Source: JBFXCK01 sp050182275
GTDB lineage: Bacteria > Pseudomonadota > Alphaproteobacteria > SHNJ01
DNA length: 64,000 nt
Assembly (NCBI GenBank): GCA_050182275.1
Contig: JBFXCK010000007.1
Location: forward strand, 1-64,000
Reading direction: 5' to 3'
The position numbers were made by a program, and so were the translations under genes. The notes below the pieces were generated by a model that saw only the letters and a list, made by a program, of their open reading frames with translations, did no database searches and was not told the origin of the DNA. Positions 17,587 through 25,832 of this stretch are shown here, piece by piece. Within the stretch, counting starts at the first letter, position 1, and each line of letters opens with the position of its first letter.

Positions 17587-18026
17587 GCCGCTAAATCCTT
17601 TTCCATCGTGTAATGCGGGATATCGGCTTCGAAAAACTCGTTGCCGGTCGGGGTGAAGCCGAATTTCTTATACCATTCGACCACATAGCTTTGCGCATTT
17701 AAAGTGACGCGGGCAATGCCTTCTTTGGATAAATCATCCAGGATTCTTTGCATGAGGGCCTGGCCCACCCCTTGGCCGCGATATTCTTCTAAAGTGGCCA
17801 CACGCTGGATTTTTGTAACGCCATCACCCAGAAAACGCACCCGCGCCGTGCCCGCCGGTTTGCCGTTGACGAGCGCCAGGTAATGGGTGGCTGTCGCGTC
17901 ATGCTCATCGATTTCCAAATCGGCCGGGACTTTTTGCCCGACAATGAAAGCCCGGGCGCGGATAAAAAACGCCGCCGCCATTTGGGGGGCGGTTTCGATT
18001 TTGATGATTTGTATTTGGTTGCTCAT
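17583..18026 (-). CDS. GNAT-family N-acetyltransferase
   Basis: The product has 147 residues and the GNAT fold, most like the YjcF/ElaA-type group. The acetyl-CoA binding motif A is KIQRVATLEEYRGQGVGQALM, and LNAQSYVVEWYKKFGFTPTG is the usual C-terminal helix-strand. The acceptor substrate is unknown. It is the first gene of a two-gene unit with the VOC gene and divergent from the Nudix-like gene. Confidence 0.9.
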   Translation of the reverse strand: MSNQIQIIKIETAPQMAAAFFIRARAFIVGQKVPADLEIDEHDATATHYLALVNGKPAGTARVRFLGDGVTKIQRVATLEEYRGQGVGQALMQRILDDLSKEGIARVTLNAQSYVVEWYKKFGFTPTGNEFFEADIPHYTMEKDLAA

Positions 18027-18047
18027 CTATCCTTCTTAACCAGAATC

Positions 18048-18074
18048 TTGACAAAGAGATAGTATTTCTATAAA
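18048..18074 (+). promoter_or_regulatory. Sigma70-type promoter for the Nudix-like gene
   Basis: TTGACA at 18048-18053 and TATAAA at 18069-18074 are spaced 15 bases apart (or TAAAAG at 17). A GTATTTC...GAAAC imperfect palindrome lies over the spacer and -10. The ATG at 18098 has an AGGAGAAAAGGA ribosome binding site. Confidence 0.5.
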
Positions 18075-18097
18075 AGAAACGATATAGGAGAAAAGGA

Positions 18098-18742
18098 ATG
18101 CCCCTGCCCCCAAGCCCGCCCGAGCCAATTATCAAAGACGAAGAAGTTCTGCACCAATCGGGATGGCAAACCGTTCTTAAAACCACCCTTGGCTGGCCGG
18201 AAGGCGTTACGCCGCCCACGAACCAAACCGAATGGTTCGATATTAAAACCGGCAATGGCGTGATTGTTGTACCGGTTGATCTTGAGCGCGAGGAAGTGGT
18301 GGCGGTTAACAGTTTCCGCTTGCCCTTACGCCACAGCCATTCTACTTGCTGGCAATGGGAATTTCCGGGCGGCGTAGTGCCGAAAGGTTCAATCGCCCAA
18401 GACCGCGCCCCGATTGAATTGATTGCTGAAACCGGCTTACAAGTAAAACAAGTGGGCCAAGTTCATGGCAAAGCCCTTTATCATTTAGGCCGCTGTTCAA
18501 CCACCTCCGGCCGGGTAAGCGAATTGACCGATTTATTTGTGGCATCCATTGACGCCGAACAAGTATTGCCCGAGGCCGGTATTCGCGCCAAAGGCGAATT
18601 TACCCTAACCGCGCGCGTATCCATTGCTGAAATGGATGAGCTGATTGCAAAGGGCGTATTTTTCCAAGCCACCGGCTGCCTGGCTTTTGAAAGATTTCTG
18701 CGCCATCGCCAAGAGATTGAGGCCAAGCTGCGCGGGCGCTAG
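18098..18742 (+). CDS. Nudix-fold protein with degenerate Nudix box
   Basis: The product has 214 residues. The central region (NGVIVVPVDLEREEVVAVNSFRLP ... CWQWEFPGG) is the start of an ADP-ribose pyrophosphatase-like Nudix domain. The Nudix box at 92-114 keeps Gly92, Glu107, Glu111 and Gly113 but has Ser98, Ile106 and Ala110 at three signature positions (normally Glu, Arg, Glu). Loss of part of the metal-binding set suggests weak or altered activity, or a binding role. It is alone on its strand. Confidence 0.75.
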   Translation: MPLPPSPPEPIIKDEEVLHQSGWQTVLKTTLGWPEGVTPPTNQTEWFDIKTGNGVIVVPVDLEREEVVAVNSFRLPLRHSHSTCWQWEFPGGVVPKGSIAQDRAPIELIAETGLQVKQVGQVHGKALYHLGRCSTTSGRVSELTDLFVASIDAEQVLPEAGIRAKGEFTLTARVSIAEMDELIAKGVFFQATGCLAFERFLRHRQEIEAKLRGR

Positions 18743-18753
18743 ATAAAGGAATT

Positions 18754-20007
18754 TTAAGAATACCGGCCCCGGTTCCTGCCTTGGCGGATATCGACCCAGA
18801 TCATATTTCCCATCTCGCGGAGCTCGGTGCGCACTTTTGACCAGGTGGACGGCATGGGCTGGTCTTTGATACTCTCGATCATGGCGGCCACTTCCTCAGG
18901 CGGCAATAAAGATTTTACATAATCAAAAATACGCTCGATCTGTTCAGCATGCTTGGTAGGATGCAGGTCATTCAAAAAATCTTGTGCCGTCTTTACGCAT
19001 AGGGCGATGTCATCGCGCGGGAAATTGGCCAGCAAGCCGGCGGCTAATTCAATAGTATCCTCGATCAATTGCGGATTATAGATGAAGTAGCCCGCATCCC
19101 TCGCCAGCTCGAAGGCGCGCCGAGGAGGGGTGGTTGGGCTTTTGGCCAGCTCTATTAATTGCTTGGCGATATCTTCATGACCTTCGGCAGACCCTTGGCT
19201 GGTGTTTTTTAATTTTTCTATAACATCCGCTATTCCATCGAAAAAAACGCCGGGGGCGATTTTTTCCCGCAACGAGATCATGCCGCGCAATAAATAGCGG
19301 CAAATGCCAGGCTGGTGGGATGAGGCCTTAGCCAGGGATTGCAAAAAACCAAACTGATCTTCGATAGTTACTTGCGGAATAGTCCCTTTCCGGCATGCGG
19401 CCGCGTAATTGGCGCCAAGCATTTGCGCACGCTCATATTGCAGGAATGCCGGTTTATCGAAAAAGCCGGATTTCCCCAAACGTTCAAACACCTCGAACAA
19501 ATCTTTTTGAAAAACTTTCGGCTGCAAAGAAGCGGGGTTGGCGAACTGGCGTTCCAACTGATCCAGCCTGGCGATAACATAGTTCATGTTCCGGGAACGT
19601 TGCTGTGTTTTTACTTCTTGCTCTAAACTATGAACTTTCGCTTCAATACGTTTTACCAAGGGCGATTTCTTTTCGAGCATGAGCTCGCCGCCCAATAAAA
19701 TAATTAGGCCGCTGCCAGCACCCATTGCGGCGCCGATAATGCCAAATCCTATAACTTGCCGTGACATGACATTGGCGATGGCGTCAACCAAAGGCACGCC
19801 GCCATTTAGCGCCTGGAAAAAAGAAAGCGCCGCCACTATGGCCATGCCGCCTGCCGCGCCAAGGAAGCCGAACTTCCAATAATTGCCGGAAAGGTGGTAT
19901 TTTTTACCTTTGATTCCGTGCCTGACTTGATGAGTTTGGGCGATAATTTTCCAGCGCGCCAAGTCGTGCTCTGCTTGCCTGAGGGGATCGGGGGCATTTT
20001 CTATCAT
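18754..20007 (-). CDS. Hypothetical membrane protein, 417 residues
   Basis: I do not recognise this family. Two hydrophobic segments (residues about 44-68 and 85-110, both Gly/Ala-rich) are followed by a likely short coiled coil (KSPLVKRIEAKVHSLEQEVKTQQRSRNMNYVIARLDQLE) and about 270 residues of cytosolic, mostly helical sequence, with a basic C-terminus. The gene starts at ATG 20007, only about eight bases from the -10 element, so the transcript may be nearly leaderless. A perfect palindrome lies in its promoter. Confidence 0.6.
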   Translation of the reverse strand: MIENAPDPLRQAEHDLARWKIIAQTHQVRHGIKGKKYHLSGNYWKFGFLGAAGGMAIVAALSFFQALNGGVPLVDAIANVMSRQVIGFGIIGAAMGAGSGLIILLGGELMLEKKSPLVKRIEAKVHSLEQEVKTQQRSRNMNYVIARLDQLERQFANPASLQPKVFQKDLFEVFERLGKSGFFDKPAFLQYERAQMLGANYAAACRKGTIPQVTIEDQFGFLQSLAKASSHQPGICRYLLRGMISLREKIAPGVFFDGIADVIEKLKNTSQGSAEGHEDIAKQLIELAKSPTTPPRRAFELARDAGYFIYNPQLIEDTIELAAGLLANFPRDDIALCVKTAQDFLNDLHPTKHAEQIERIFDYVKSLLPPEEVAAMIESIKDQPMPSTWSKVRTELREMGNMIWVDIRQGRNRGRYS

Positions 20008-20014
20008 GCCATGA

Positions 20015-20043
20015 TATGTATCTTATTGAGATACTTTTGTCAA
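20015..20043 (-). promoter_or_regulatory. Promoter with embedded palindrome GTATCT-N5-AGATAC
   Basis: On the minus strand TTGACA (20043-20038) and TACATA (20020-20015) are spaced 17 bases apart. The perfect inverted repeat GTATCT/AGATAC (20018-20034) fills the spacer and touches the -10. Related palindromes occur at 23613-23631 and 61128-61146. A repressor site is the simplest inference. Confidence 0.55.
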
Positions 20044-20053
20044 TTTTGGAGAT

Positions 20054-22423
20054 TTAAGCTCTAAGGTTGCCGCCGGTAGCGGCCTTTACCGCTGCGATAA
20101 TTTGCTTGGCGATGGCCTCGATTTCCGCGTCATTTAGGGTGCGGTCGTCGGCCTGGAGTTTGACCGAAAAGGCTAGCGATTTTTTGCCCTTTTCCACCCC
20201 TTTGCCCTGATAGACATCGAAAATTTGAATGCCGCGGATCAGTTTTTTATCAACCCCGGCCACGGCCTTCAGCAACGCGGCAGCTTCCGTGTTTTCATCG
20301 ACGATAAAGGCGAAATCGCGCTCGACAATTGGGAAGGCGGATAAAATGAGTGCGCCCTTGTTTTTATTTTCCTTCGGCAATGGCAAACGGTCAAGATAAA
20401 CGGTAAAGCCGACGGCAGCGCCCTTATAATCGAACGCCTTTAAAATCTTCGGGTGAATTTCGCCCCATTCGGCAATTACATTGGGCCCTAAGCTGAAAGT
20501 TGCGCTCATTCCCGGATGATAATAGCCTAAAGCACCCGCTTTAATTTGCCCGCTGTTCAACCCTAACTCGGCAATTAAAGTTTCGACATCTTCCTTGGCG
20601 GTGAAGGCATCAATCGAATTTGCGTTTTTACGCCAAGTTTTGTCTTCAGATTTCAAACGCAAGCCTGCAGCCACCATCATTTGGTCTTTATCATTAATGC
20701 CGCTATATTGCGGGCCAACTTCGAATAAAGAAATAGTGGCATTGCCGCGCGCGGCGTTATTTTTCGCCGCCAATAATAAATTGGCCAGAATGGATGGCCG
20801 CATCGCACTTAAATCGGCGCTGATGGGATTTTTTAATTTAATCACCGGCCCGCCGAATAATTGCGCCACATCTTCTTTCAAAAAAGAAAATGTCACGGCT
20901 TCATCCATCCCCCGCGCCGCCAAAATGCGCCGCGCCATGTTGCGGCGGCTTTGCAAGGCGCTGAAGGCAGGCTCGGCCACGGCGGATAAGGGTGGCAACG
21001 AAATGGCTGGCACTTTATCAAAGCCATGAATGCGCAAAATTTCTTCGATCAAATCGGCCTCACCCTCAATATCGGGGCGGAAAGAAGGGATTTGCACCGT
21101 GATAAAGTCTTTTCCTTCTTTTACTTTTGCAAAATGAAGCGCGGTTAGAATCTTGGCGGCGTCAGAAATTGACAGATTCACGCCACCCAAGCTTTGCAAC
21201 TTGGATAAGCGCAATGTCATTTCTTTTTTCACTTGCGGATTTTTTCCGGCCGCCGAAACCGGCCCGGCCTGGCCGCCGCAGAGATCAATAATCATTTGCG
21301 CGGCTGTTTCCATAGCCCAGTCAACCGAATTGGGATCAACCCCGCGCTCGAAACGGTATCTGGCATCGCTTAGGATTTCCAATTTGCGGCCCGTCTCGGC
21401 GATGTTGACGGGGTCCCACAAAGCCGCCTCTAAAATCACATCGGTGGTGGAAGGGCCGCAGCCTTCTTTTTCACCGCCCATAATGCCGGCTAAGCTGATC
21501 ACGCCCGTATCATCGGCAATTACCGTCATGGGCGGCGATAAAGAGTAAGTTTTTTCATTGAGGGCCAAAAATTCCTCGCCATTTTTAGCTTCGCGCACTT
21601 GCACCGCGCCTTTAATTTTACCGGCATCGAACACATGAAGAGGCCTTGCAAAGGCATGGGTGAAATAATTGGTGATATCAACCAAAACCGAAATGGGCCG
21701 AAGGCCGATCGCTTTCAAGCGGGCCTGCATCCATTCCGGGCTTGGGCCATTTTTAACGCCTTTAATAAGGCGGGCGGCGAAATAAGGGCAGTGTTTCGAT
21801 GTTAGATTAATTTTGATTTCGTCTTTAATTGCGGTTTTTACGGAATTTTTGGGCAAGGCTTTCAACGTACCCAAACCCGCTGCCGCCAAATCGCGGGCAA
21901 TGCCATAGACACCTGCGCAATCACCACGATTGGGAGTTAAATTAATTTCAATCACCGGGTCATTTAAACCCAAAGCTTCACTGGCCTTGCCCCCCACCTT
22001 GGAATCACCAGGCAATTCGATAATGCCATCGGTTTTTTCACCCAACAGCAATTCATCAACTGCGCATAACATGCCAACCGATTCAACACCGCGGATCGTG
22101 GCTTTTTTCAGCGCCGTCTGATCGCGCGGGATCACCACGCCGGGCGCCGCGAAAACCGCCTTGATCCCCGCCCGCGCATTGGGCGCGCCGCAAACTACTT
22201 GCACAATTTCCTTGCCGGTATTGACCATACATACCCGCAAACGATCGGCATTGGGATGCTGGTTGGCGGATTCGACATAGGCCACGGTAAAATCGTTCAG
22301 CCGCGCGGCCGGGTCTTCGACGCTTTCAACTTCCAAGCCGATAGCCGTCAGTTTTTCGGCGATCATTTTCAGATCGGCGTTGGTATCCAGATATTCTTTC
22401 AGCCAGGATAAGGTGAATTTCAT
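20054..22423 (-). CDS. pheT: Phenylalanine-tRNA ligase beta subunit
   Basis: Tetrameric PheRS beta chain, 789 residues, full length. Domains in order: N-terminal B1 with the EMAP/tRNA-binding OB fold (about 40-150), B3/B4 editing domain (about 210-380), B5 DNA-binding-like fold (about 400-470), the pseudo-catalytic core (about 480-680) and a C-terminal FDX-ACB anticodon-binding domain (about 697-789, FPIVERDFAF...). The start MKFTLSWLKEYLDT is the family standard. It is two bases downstream of pheS. Confidence 0.97.
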   Translation of the reverse strand: MKFTLSWLKEYLDTNADLKMIAEKLTAIGLEVESVEDPAARLNDFTVAYVESANQHPNADRLRVCMVNTGKEIVQVVCGAPNARAGIKAVFAAPGVVIPRDQTALKKATIRGVESVGMLCAVDELLLGEKTDGIIELPGDSKVGGKASEALGLNDPVIEINLTPNRGDCAGVYGIARDLAAAGLGTLKALPKNSVKTAIKDEIKINLTSKHCPYFAARLIKGVKNGPSPEWMQARLKAIGLRPISVLVDITNYFTHAFARPLHVFDAGKIKGAVQVREAKNGEEFLALNEKTYSLSPPMTVIADDTGVISLAGIMGGEKEGCGPSTTDVILEAALWDPVNIAETGRKLEILSDARYRFERGVDPNSVDWAMETAAQMIIDLCGGQAGPVSAAGKNPQVKKEMTLRLSKLQSLGGVNLSISDAAKILTALHFAKVKEGKDFITVQIPSFRPDIEGEADLIEEILRIHGFDKVPAISLPPLSAVAEPAFSALQSRRNMARRILAARGMDEAVTFSFLKEDVAQLFGGPVIKLKNPISADLSAMRPSILANLLLAAKNNAARGNATISLFEVGPQYSGINDKDQMMVAAGLRLKSEDKTWRKNANSIDAFTAKEDVETLIAELGLNSGQIKAGALGYYHPGMSATFSLGPNVIAEWGEIHPKILKAFDYKGAAVGFTVYLDRLPLPKENKNKGALILSAFPIVERDFAFIVDENTEAAALLKAVAGVDKKLIRGIQIFDVYQGKGVEKGKKSLAFSVKLQADDRTLNDAEIEAIAKQIIAAVKAATGGNLRA

Positions 22424-22425
22424 GC

Positions 22426-23505
22426 CTAAACCCCGCTTGCCAAATTGGGGGCGGCGAAGGCCGAAAAGCCGTAATGTTTCAGCCAGCGGATATCGCTTTC
22501 GAAGAAGGTGCGCAGATCGGGAATGCCGTATTTCAGCATCGCCAAGCGTTCAACCCCCATGCCGAAGGCGAAACCTTGATAGATATTCGGATCAATCCCG
22601 CAATTCTGCAAAACCTTGGGGTGAATCATGCCGGCCCCCATCACTTCCAGCCAATCGGCCCCGGCGCCGATTTTAATGGCGCCGCCGGCCCTGCTGCAGC
22701 CGATATCGACTTCGGCGGAAGGCTCGGTGAAAGGGAAAAAGCTGGGGCGAAAGCGCAAGGGCACATCTTTGACACCAAAGAAGGCGCTTAAAAAATCAGC
22801 GATACAGCCCTTTAAATGCGCGAAGCTGGTGGTTGTGTCGATCACGAAGCCTTCGACTTGATGAAACATCGGCGAATGGGTTTGATCGGAATCGGAGCGG
22901 AAAGTGCGCCCCGGCGCCAGAATGCGTAAACTTTCACCGCGCGCCAATTTTTCGTGGGTTGCTTTATCGCTCATCACCCGGCTTTGAATGGTGGAAGTGT
23001 GGGTGCGGAGCAGCATGCCGCCTTCCAAATAGAATGTGTCATGCATTTGCCGGGCCGGATGCGAGGGCGGAATGTTTAATTTATTGAAATTATTTTCATC
23101 ACTGTCAATATCCGGCCCTTCCGCCACCTTGAAGCCGGAGGCGGCAAAAATCGCCACAATTTCTTCGATCACTTGCGGGATCGGATGCAGCGCGCCAATG
23201 ATCGCGCTTGCCGCCGGCAAAGTGACATCGATTTTTTCATGCGCTAATTTGGCGTTTAATTCCTGTTCTTCGAGGGCCGCCTTTTTAGCTTCCAAAGCCG
23301 CGGCCACTTTTTCCTTTAATTGATTAATGGCAGCGCCTTGGGTTTTCTTTTCTTCGGGCGAAAGCGCGCCCAGGGTTTTTAATAATTCGGTGATTTTGCC
23401 CTTCTTGCCAAGCGCTGAAACCCTGACCTCTTCCAAGGCAGCGTTATCATTGGCGGCGTTAATTTGCGCTAAAAGTTCTTTTTCCAAGGCCTTAGGATCG
23501 GTCAT
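22426..23505 (-). CDS. pheS: Phenylalanine-tRNA ligase alpha subunit
   Basis: Catalytic subunit of PheRS, 359 residues. An N-terminal coiled coil (residues 1-100) is followed by the class II aminoacyl-tRNA synthetase core: motif 1 around [26 protein letters not shown], motif 2 around [19 protein letters not shown], motif 3 [22 protein letters not shown]. It probably forms an operon with pheT. Unlike many alphaproteobacteria, it is not directly behind rplT: an opposite-strand gene and a terminator lie between. Confidence 0.97.
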   Translation of the reverse strand: MTDPKALEKELLAQINAANDNAALEEVRVSALGKKGKITELLKTLGALSPEEKKTQGAAINQLKEKVAAALEAKKAALEEQELNAKLAHEKIDVTLPAASAIIGALHPIPQVIEEIVAIFAASGFKVAEGPDIDSDENNFNKLNIPPSHPARQMHDTFYLEGGMLLRTHTSTIQSRVMSDKATHEKLARGESLRILAPGRTFRSDSDQTHSPMFHQVEGFVIDTTTSFAHLKGCIADFLSAFFGVKDVPLRFRPSFFPFTEPSAEVDIGCSRAGGAIKIGAGADWLEVMGAGMIHPKVLQNCGIDPNIYQGFAFGMGVERLAMLKYGIPDLRTFFESDIRWLKHYGFSAFAAPNLASGV

Positions 23506-23612
23506 AATGGTTAATCTTTACTGCCCCCGTGCCAATAAGCCAACAATAAAAAGCTATTTAAGGTCTGTTAACCATTGCATTCTACGCTGGTGCAGGAAAA
23601 AGGGATATGATA

Positions 23613-23631
23613 GTATATCCATATTAGATAC
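23613..23631. promoter_or_regulatory. Palindrome GTATATCC-N5-AGATAC upstream of secreted-protein gene
   Basis: The element lies 21 bases upstream of the start at 23652 and shares TAGTATATCC, the five-base spacer length and AGATAC with the copy at 61128-61146. It probably overlaps a -10 region. Confidence 0.5.
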
Positions 23632-23651
23632 AACTTTTAACGGAGCACCTC

Positions 23652-23984
23652 ATGGCCAAATTTATCGCCGTATTTTTACTGACGCTGTTAATGACAGGTG
23701 GAATAAATGGCGAAGCCTTGGCCAAAGAATGCCCCTATAGTTACGAAAGCTGCGGCAGCACTGTTTACGGCAATTCCAGAAGCGGTTGTTATCTTCTTTG
23801 CCGGACGATGACGGTTACTTATTGCCCGGCCCCTCATCAAACCGAATGCACTTGTCTTGCGCCGGGCACCGGCGTTGGTGAGGAGTATAAAAAAGCCGTG
23901 AATTGTGATGGCACGCCAATTCCTGATACAGCCCGCGGATTAAATTCTAAAACCATGAAGGGCGGCTCATCCGGCGCTCAGTAA
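23652..23984 (+). CDS. Small secreted cysteine-rich protein
   Basis: The ATG at 23652 follows GGAGCACCTC. The product has 110 residues: signal peptide 1-24 (cleavage after ALA), then about 86 residues with around nine cysteines (CPYSYESC, CYLLC, CPAP, CTC), probably disulfide-bonded, and a polar GGSSGAQ-type tail. No family is recognised. It is a lone plus-strand gene between pheS and rplT with its own terminator and palindrome. Confidence 0.7.
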   Translation: MAKFIAVFLLTLLMTGGINGEALAKECPYSYESCGSTVYGNSRSGCYLLCRTMTVTYCPAPHQTECTCLAPGTGVGEEYKKAVNCDGTPIPDTARGLNSKTMKGGSSGAQ

Positions 23985-24003
23985 AGAATTCAAAGCCGAA
24001 CAA

Positions 24004-24033
24004 AAAGGGTGGGCCAAAAGCCCACCCTTTTTT
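24004..24033. terminator. Bidirectional intrinsic terminator
   Basis: AAAGGGTGGGC and GCCCACCCTTT form an 11-bp stem with a CAAAA loop and six T residues on the plus strand (24028-24033); on the minus strand the stem is followed by TTTTTG. It ends both the secreted-protein gene and the rpmI-rplT transcript. Confidence 0.9.
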
Positions 24034-24052
24034 ATTTCATAAAGAAATATTT

Positions 24053-24418
24053 TTAAGCCGCTTTCGGCAAAGCCGCCTTGGCTTGGTCAACCAGGGCTTT
24101 GAAAGCCGCCGGTTCATTCATGGCTAAATCCGCCATGATTTTGCGGTCGACCGTGACGCCGGCCAGCTTCAAGCCATTGATTAAACGGCCATAGGTTAAG
24201 CCCAATTCACGGGCGCCGGCGTTGATGCGCTGAATCCAAAGCGAGCGGAAATCGCGTTTCTTGCGGCGGCGGTCGCGGTAAGCATATTGCTGGCCTTTTT
24301 CATATTGCTGGCGCGCGGCCTTAATCGTGTTTTTCTTTCTGCCGTAATAGCCTTTGGCTTTTTTAAGCAGCTTCTTGCGGCGTTGACGCGACGCCACCTT
24401 GGGTAAGGAACGTGTCAT
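24053..24418 (-). CDS. rplT: Ribosomal protein bL20
   Basis: A 121-residue 50S subunit protein, strongly basic, starting [30 protein letters not shown], a canonical bL20 (family usually starts MARVKRGV; here the first residues differ). The rest ([54 protein letters not shown]) is standard. It is 12 bases downstream of rpmI. Confidence 0.96.
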   Translation of the reverse strand: MTRSLPKVASRQRRKKLLKKAKGYYGRKKNTIKAARQQYEKGQQYAYRDRRRKKRDFRSLWIQRINAGARELGLTYGRLINGLKLAGVTVDRKIMADLAMNEPAAFKALVDQAKAALPKAA

Positions 24419-24430
24419 GGTTTTCCTGCC

Positions 24431-24640
24431 TTAACTTAAATATTGCGGATAGGGTGCGTATTTCAGCACAATTTTGGCATCGACTTCCTTCATAGTGGTC
24501 GTGCCGCGCGCCTTCCGCTTCATCGAGCGGGAGCGTTTGCGCATGCCGTGGCGTTTGCCGCTTTGCGTCGAGAGGATTTTACCGGTTCCCGTCACCCGGA
24601 AGCGGCGTTTGACCCCGCTTTTGGTCTTTAGTTTGGGCAT
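24431..24640 (-). CDS. rpmI: Ribosomal protein bL35
   Basis: A 69-residue basic protein, [22 protein letters not shown], with the canonical [21 protein letters not shown] middle. It is the first gene of the rpmI-rplT pair. In most bacteria infC directly precedes it; here infC is 2.8 kb away. Confidence 0.97.
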   Translation of the reverse strand: MPKLKTKSGVKRRFRVTGTGKILSTQSGKRHGMRKRSRSMKRKARGTTTMKEVDAKIVLKYAPYPQYLS

Positions 24641-24661
24641 TTTCTAACTCCGTAATTGCAA

Positions 24662-24732
24662 CTCATCCTTCGACAAGCTCAGGATGAGCCTATTTTAAAT
24701 TATGCTCATGGTGAGCTTGTCGAACCATGAGC
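24662..24732. repeat. Pair of opposed hairpins with TCGACAAGCTC core
   Basis: CTCATCCT/AGGATGAG (24662-24688) encloses TCGACAAGCTC; GCTCATGGT/ACCATGAGC (24704-24732) encloses its reverse complement GAGCTTGTCGA. The stems differ but each is complementary. The same pair occurs at 54045-54178, there interrupted by an insertion. Confidence 0.75.
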
Positions 24733-24875
24733 AATCACAAAACCCGGCCGGGCAGCCCTTAACTGGCCTCGGACGCGGGATGAAGGGGGGTTTGTAGCAA
24801 AACCGCCTTGCAAAGGCAAGCCTTTTCAGCCTTTTAAACTTTTGCTGCACCGCATGGCTGGTTTTGCTAAGCAAA

Positions 24876-24904
24876 TTGACAAGCAGGGCTAGGAATCCTA
24901 ACCT
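24876..24904 (+). promoter_or_regulatory. Candidate promoter for the 24939 gene
   Basis: TTGACA (24876-24881), 17-base spacer, TAACCT (24899-24904). A TATAAT at 24919-24924 is also present but too close to the GGAGG ribosome binding site to serve as a normal -10. Confidence 0.4.
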
Positions 24905-24938
24905 TATTCCCTGTTCATTATAATTGGAGGGTTAAAAC

Positions 24939-25256
24939 ATGTCTCGTTCCTTATCTTTGGCGGCTTCGGCCGCCTCGGCGTTGTTGGGCTTAACGCAAGC
25001 CTCGCCGTCGCAAACGCAAAATCAAAATACCGTGCCCATGGCTACTACTATCCAGGCGTCGTTTGGCCAGAACTCTCTTTTTACCGGCCTTGGCATAGCG
25101 GCAGGGGCTGTATTGCTCACTGCCGTAGCCGTGCGCCGGGTTGACCGCCAAGCGCCGCAAGGCAATGGCGGCCTGCATTTAGATGATCCGGCTTCGCGGA
25201 AAGGAACTCGCTTTGCCGCAATACCGGCCGGCTCTTACCATAGCCGCAGCCGTTAA
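24939..25256 (+). CDS. Hypothetical small membrane protein
   Basis: The ATG at 24939 follows a strong GGAGG. The product has 105 residues. The N-terminus (MSRSLSLAASAASALLGLTQASPSQ) resembles a short signal or hydrophobic anchor, a second hydrophobic stretch spans about residues 49-65 (FTGLGIAAGAVLLTAVAV), and the C-terminal 40 residues are basic and polar. No family is recognised. It lies in the block that separates infC from rpmI, 11 bases before the next gene. Confidence 0.55.
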   Translation: MSRSLSLAASAASALLGLTQASPSQTQNQNTVPMATTIQASFGQNSLFTGLGIAAGAVLLTAVAVRRVDRQAPQGNGGLHLDDPASRKGTRFAAIPAGSYHSRSR

Positions 25257-25267
25257 AAACCGATGTA

Positions 25268-25831
25268 ATGCTAAAGTCTTTTGCTTCTAGCGCCATGCTA
25301 GGCCCGCTTTATATCGTGCCGCCGGATGAGGTTTATACCGATTGCGGTTCAGGGGTTTGGACAGTTTCCGACCTGGCAAAGCAAAAAGTCTATGGCATCG
25401 GTTTTTATGACAATGGCCTGTGCCGCGCCGCATCGCTTGATTTCGATAATTTTAAATTAGCAAGCTGGCCGGAAATGCAGGTATATAACGATTGCCCAAA
25501 ACCTTTATGGCTGGGAAAACAGGCTAACCCCTCTCTTGCCGCCAAAGCTGTCGCTTTCGCGTTCTATTTTTTTGGCAATGCGGGTTTGCTTGCCTACCGC
25601 GACCCAATGCTAATTGCAGATGAAGTAAATTCCGCCCACAGCTTTCAGCGCCATATGAGGGCGGCGCCTATCCCTGAAGCGGTCATCGCCATGAAGCGCC
25701 TGGCGCCCAAAGTTGGTTTGCCTCCTGCCGCGCAAATTTTGGCGGCGGCAAAGCCTGAGGAGCGGAAAGCGGACATCCAAAGATGGCAAGCGGCCCTATT
25801 GGCTGAACGCCAGCGCTCCTACGCGGTTTAG
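25268..25831 (+). CDS. Hypothetical protein, 187 residues, with duplicated C-terminal tail
   Basis: No family is recognised. The middle holds YIVPPDEVYTDCGSGVWTVSDLAKQKVYGIGFYDNGLC and a hydrophobic stretch (AKAVAFAFYFFGNAGLLAY). The tail KPEERKADIQRWQAALLAERQ is encoded by a 65-bp block repeated at 27172-27236 with three mismatches. The start is unsure: the ATG at 25268 has no good ribosome binding site, and an ATG at 25295 is possible. It converges with the 25833 gene, with one base between the stops. Confidence 0.55.
   Translation: MLKSFASSAMLGPLYIVPPDEVYTDCGSGVWTVSDLAKQKVYGIGFYDNGLCRAASLDFDNFKLASWPEMQVYNDCPKPLWLGKQANPSLAAKAVAFAFYFFGNAGLLAYRDPMLIADEVNSAHSFQRHMRAAPIPEAVIAMKRLAPKVGLPPAAQILAAAKPEERKADIQRWQAALLAERQRSYAV
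25748..25812 (+). repeat. 65-bp direct repeat, copy 1
   Basis: 62 of 65 bases match copy 2 at 27172-27236. This copy is the coding end of the 25268 gene. Confidence 0.85.
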
Positions 25832-25832
25832 A

